64,000 nt of DNA from JAWPMV01 sp039819665. Its GTDB lineage: Bacteria; Bacteroidota; Bacteroidia; J057. Below, in pieces: positions 61,695 to 64,000 of the stretch. The notes under the pieces were generated by a model. It had not been told where the DNA came from. It saw nothing but the letters and a program-made list of their open reading frames with translations, and ran no database searches. How positions within the stretch are numbered: the stretch's first letter is position 1; every line of letters starts with the position of its first letter. Position numbers and translations under genes: made by a program. Location of the stretch: positions 1-64,000 of the forward strand of contig JBCBRM010000041.1 of the NCBI GenBank assembly GCA_039819665.1. Reading direction: 5' to 3'.

Positions 61695-63977
61695 ATGATT
61701 AAAAACAGGCATATAAAAGTTTTCCTCTTCCTCCAGGTAATAAGCAAATCTGGAGCCCTGGCTTTTATTCTGTTTTTCATTTGTCTGACTCCTCTTTTTG
61801 CTCAGGAAGATCTTGTTAAAAAGGAAATTCAGGTATCAGAACTTCTAAGTAGCGGGGATTTGTATAAAGAAATCCGTTACCATCTGAACAGGTCTGAAGA
61901 TGCTCCTTTTTCGAATGAGTACGATGCGGCAGAATCGCAACTTTTGAGTCTTGAGGAATTGAGTGCAGGGAAAAATCCGCAAAATGAAGCCCGCATTCAT
62001 CTGGAACTTGGCTATCTCTATTATTTCCAAAGAGCTTATGAATCTTCTTTGCATCATTTTCAGCTGGCGGGGAAAGAAGCCAATTGTCAAGGGGATAAAG
62101 AAACCTATTTTCATTCACTCATTGGCATAGCTACTACCATGAACAATCAGAGTAGTTCTGTCAATGCTTTGGCACCGTTGCGGGAAGCTTATCAGCTATC
62201 TGAAGAACTGGAGGGTGAAGAATATCGTATAGAAGCCCTTACTCAATTGGCGACTATTCATATGGCGGTTGGGGAACTCGATAGCGCTCATTTGTATTTT
62301 GACAAATTGTTGGTCGCAAGTCGGGAAAGTGAAGAAGCAGAAGTTTTAGTGAGTGAATTACACCATGTAGGAGACCTATGTCTCAAACAAGGGGCTTATG
62401 GGCTGGCACAGCGGTATTTATTTGAGGCGCTGGAAATAGCTTCTGAACTCAAGAATAAACTTCTTCAGGCTGCACTGACCACAGATATTACAGATCTTTT
62501 TATCCAGCAAAAAGACTGGGAAAAAGCACTAAGATATGCAGAAGAGGGGATTGAACTCTCGGAAAGCATGAATTTATCTCACCTAACTTCTCAATACTAT
62601 AAATACAAAGGGACGATTTATGAAGCCCAGGAGGAGCGCCCCAGTGCCCTCGATGCTTACCGTGTAGCACTTGATATACATATAAACAAGCTCTCGGATC
62701 CAACCGAGGAAAATATGTTAAAGATCCGCATCGGGAAGTTGCTGGAAGCAGAGGCTGACTATTCCTCTGCAAAAAAACTATTGGAAGAAGCCTTGCAGGA
62801 AAAACACCAGTGGCAAGACAAAATTGGGATGATGGACCTGAGTATAAATTTGGGGGATCTCTACTTGATGGAAAATCAGTATAGAAAAGCGCTAAAACAT
62901 CTTTCCCGTGCAGAAGAATTGGGGCAGGAGCTCAAAAGCGAGAATGGATTAGCAAAAACCTATGCCCTTAAATCTCAAACCTATGCAAAGCTGGGTAATT
63001 ACAAATCTGCTTACGAGTATCATACCCTCTTTAAACAGATGGATGATTATCTTTTCAATGCAGAGCAAACAAATATCATCCAGGAATACGCAGAGAAATA
63101 TGAAGCGGAACAAAAGGAAAGACGCAACTTGGAACTTCAAAATGAGGTAACCCAAAACGAACTCCTGATTCAACAGAATGAAAGTGATCTCTTAGAGAAG
63201 AATGCTCAAATCTATTTCCTTATAGGTAGCGTGGGCTTCCTCATATTGCTTTTTATTGTCTTTAGATATGGAAACCGAAAAAGACGGCAACTTCTTCAAG
63301 CCCAATTGGAAACTTCCGAAAAAGAACGGGAAGCTGAGAGCCTGAGATCCATGATAAGTGGAGAAGAATTGGAAAGAAAGCGTCTGGCCAGAGAATTACA
63401 TGATGGCTTGGGTTCTCATCTGGCATCAGTGAAAATGCTGGTGGCAGCTATTCAAAATGACATACCAGAAGTTCAGGACTCTGAACTCCATCAAAAAGCA
63501 GAACGCATGCTGGATGAAGCCTGTCAGGAAATACGTGAGATTTCCCACAACCTTATGCCGGGAACCATTAGTAGGTATGGCCTTGAGCAGTCTATTCAGG
63601 ATATGTGTATCAACCTTCAGCAATCTACTGACTTGCAGATTAGCTGTATGCTTCACATCGATCGAGAAATAGATGAAAGTACCCAGGTCTCGATTTTTCG
63701 GATAACCCAGGAACTTCTGAGAAATACCGTCAAACACGCTCAGGCGAATGAATTGATTGTGCAGGTGCAGACTGATCCGGATCAGATTAGCCTAACCGTA
63801 GAAGATGATGGGATTGGATATCAGGACTCAAATAGTAAAAGTGATGGGATTGGTTTGATGAATGTGCGTTCTCGGGTAGAATTGCTCAAAGGAAGTCTGG
63901 ATATAGATAGTCGACCCGGTAGAGGAACTTCTATCTACATTTGTATACCTTTGCTTCCAAAGGGTAATAATTTATAA
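61695..63977 (+). CDS. TPR-containing NarL-type sensor histidine kinase
   Basis: A 760-residue kinase. A signal-like segment (about 15-36) is followed by TPR repeats (about 70-440; examples LELGYLYYFQRAYESSLHHF and YRVALDIHINKLSD), a coiled coil and one membrane helix (about 513-533, YFLIGSVGFLILLFIVF). The kinase core has RLARELHDGLGSHLASVKML (HisKA_3 with the phospho-His), FRITQELLRNTVKHAQA (N box) and DGIGLMNVRSRVELL (G box). The sensor part is periplasmic TPR. It starts six bases after the porin stop. The regulator it phosphorylates begins seven bases after its stop. Confidence 0.92.
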   Translation: MIKNRHIKVFLFLQVISKSGALAFILFFICLTPLFAQEDLVKKEIQVSELLSSGDLYKEIRYHLNRSEDAPFSNEYDAAESQLLSLEELSAGKNPQNEARIHLELGYLYYFQRAYESSLHHFQLAGKEANCQGDKETYFHSLIGIATTMNNQSSSVNALAPLREAYQLSEELEGEEYRIEALTQLATIHMAVGELDSAHLYFDKLLVASRESEEAEVLVSELHHVGDLCLKQGAYGLAQRYLFEALEIASELKNKLLQAALTTDITDLFIQQKDWEKALRYAEEGIELSESMNLSHLTSQYYKYKGTIYEAQEERPSALDAYRVALDIHINKLSDPTEENMLKIRIGKLLEAEADYSSAKKLLEEALQEKHQWQDKIGMMDLSINLGDLYLMENQYRKALKHLSRAEELGQELKSENGLAKTYALKSQTYAKLGNYKSAYEYHTLFKQMDDYLFNAEQTNIIQEYAEKYEAEQKERRNLELQNEVTQNELLIQQNESDLLEKNAQIYFLIGSVGFLILLFIVFRYGNRKRRQLLQAQLETSEKEREAESLRSMISGEELERKRLARELHDGLGSHLASVKMLVAAIQNDIPEVQDSELHQKAERMLDEACQEIREISHNLMPGTISRYGLEQSIQDMCINLQQSTDLQISCMLHIDREIDESTQVSIFRITQELLRNTVKHAQANELIVQVQTDPDQISLTVEDDGIGYQDSNSKSDGIGLMNVRSRVELLKGSLDIDSRPGRGTSIYICIPLLPKGNNL

Positions 63978-63983
63978 GAAGCT

Positions 63984-64000
63984 ATGCTAAACATACTTAT
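63984..64000 (+). CDS. Start of the likely cognate response regulator (partial)
   Basis: ATG at 63984, seven bases after the kinase stop and preceded by AAGAAG, opens a frame MLNIL... that is cut by the window edge. HisKA_3 kinases of this kind are normally followed by a LuxR/NarL-type response regulator. Identity is inferred from position only. Confidence 0.45.

Overview
The window reads as chromosomal DNA of a Bacteroidota member, probably a marine or environmental Cytophagales/Saprospirales-type bacterium. The basis is AT-rich coding DNA, LytTR-type two-component proteins, Reg_prop beta-propellers, lipoprotein signals with late cysteines, ECF sigma factor and Tat-exported Gfo/Idh and TIM-barrel proteins, and promoter elements resembling the Bacteroidota TAnnTTTG -7 box. 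No rRNA, tRNA, CRISPR array, integrase or transposase was seen.

Region 1 (about 1-18.4 kb) is accessory in character. Short modules, usually a regulator plus one to three small enzymes, are separated by imperfect hairpins with flanking TAACAA-like and CGTTAG/CGTTATAC-like boxes that resemble integron attC sites (best at 15778-15846, 10790-10863, 6917-6983 and 2776-2822). Modules are Crp + alpha/beta hydrolase, Crp + DUF4334 protein, a LytS/LytTR pair, an ABA4-like membrane protein, AraC + SRPBCC + SDR + DinB, a GC-rich S9 peptidase that looks foreign, OxyR-like + esterase, a GntP permease and an MsrB lipoprotein. Gene remnants lie between them. No integrase is visible, so this would be a cluster of attC sites lacking an integrase if the reading is right.

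Region 2 (18.7-36 kb) holds an M24 peptidase homologue with altered metal ligands, a TetR/esterase divergon with two repeated operators, a second esterase, an EF-Tu domain-III-like small protein, a methyltransferase, two more Crp-family genes each followed by a small gene, a thioredoxin lipoprotein-like protein, an internally deleted ATP-grasp gene, a GNAT, a LytTR membrane regulator followed by a secreted SCP2/cupin protein, a von Willebrand A protein and an Imm51-like protein.

Region 3 (36-58 kb) carries a beta-propeller lipoprotein, a 1160-residue hybrid histidine kinase with several PAS domains, a membrane protein whose C-terminus resembles the VHL beta domain, sugar-oxidation genes (Tat Gfo/Idh, PQQ dehydrogenase with haem c, Tat TIM-barrel isomerase), an aminotransferase, an acyltransferase, a Kazal-Hint lipoprotein, a small kinase, a GH5 mannanase-like enzyme, an unknown membrane protein and a membrane nucleotide cyclase.

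Region 4 (58-64 kb) has a decayed lipoprotein gene, an ECF sigma factor and a tight operon of a cupredoxin-like protein, an outer-membrane porin, a TPR sensor kinase and the start of its likely response regulator, cut by the window end.
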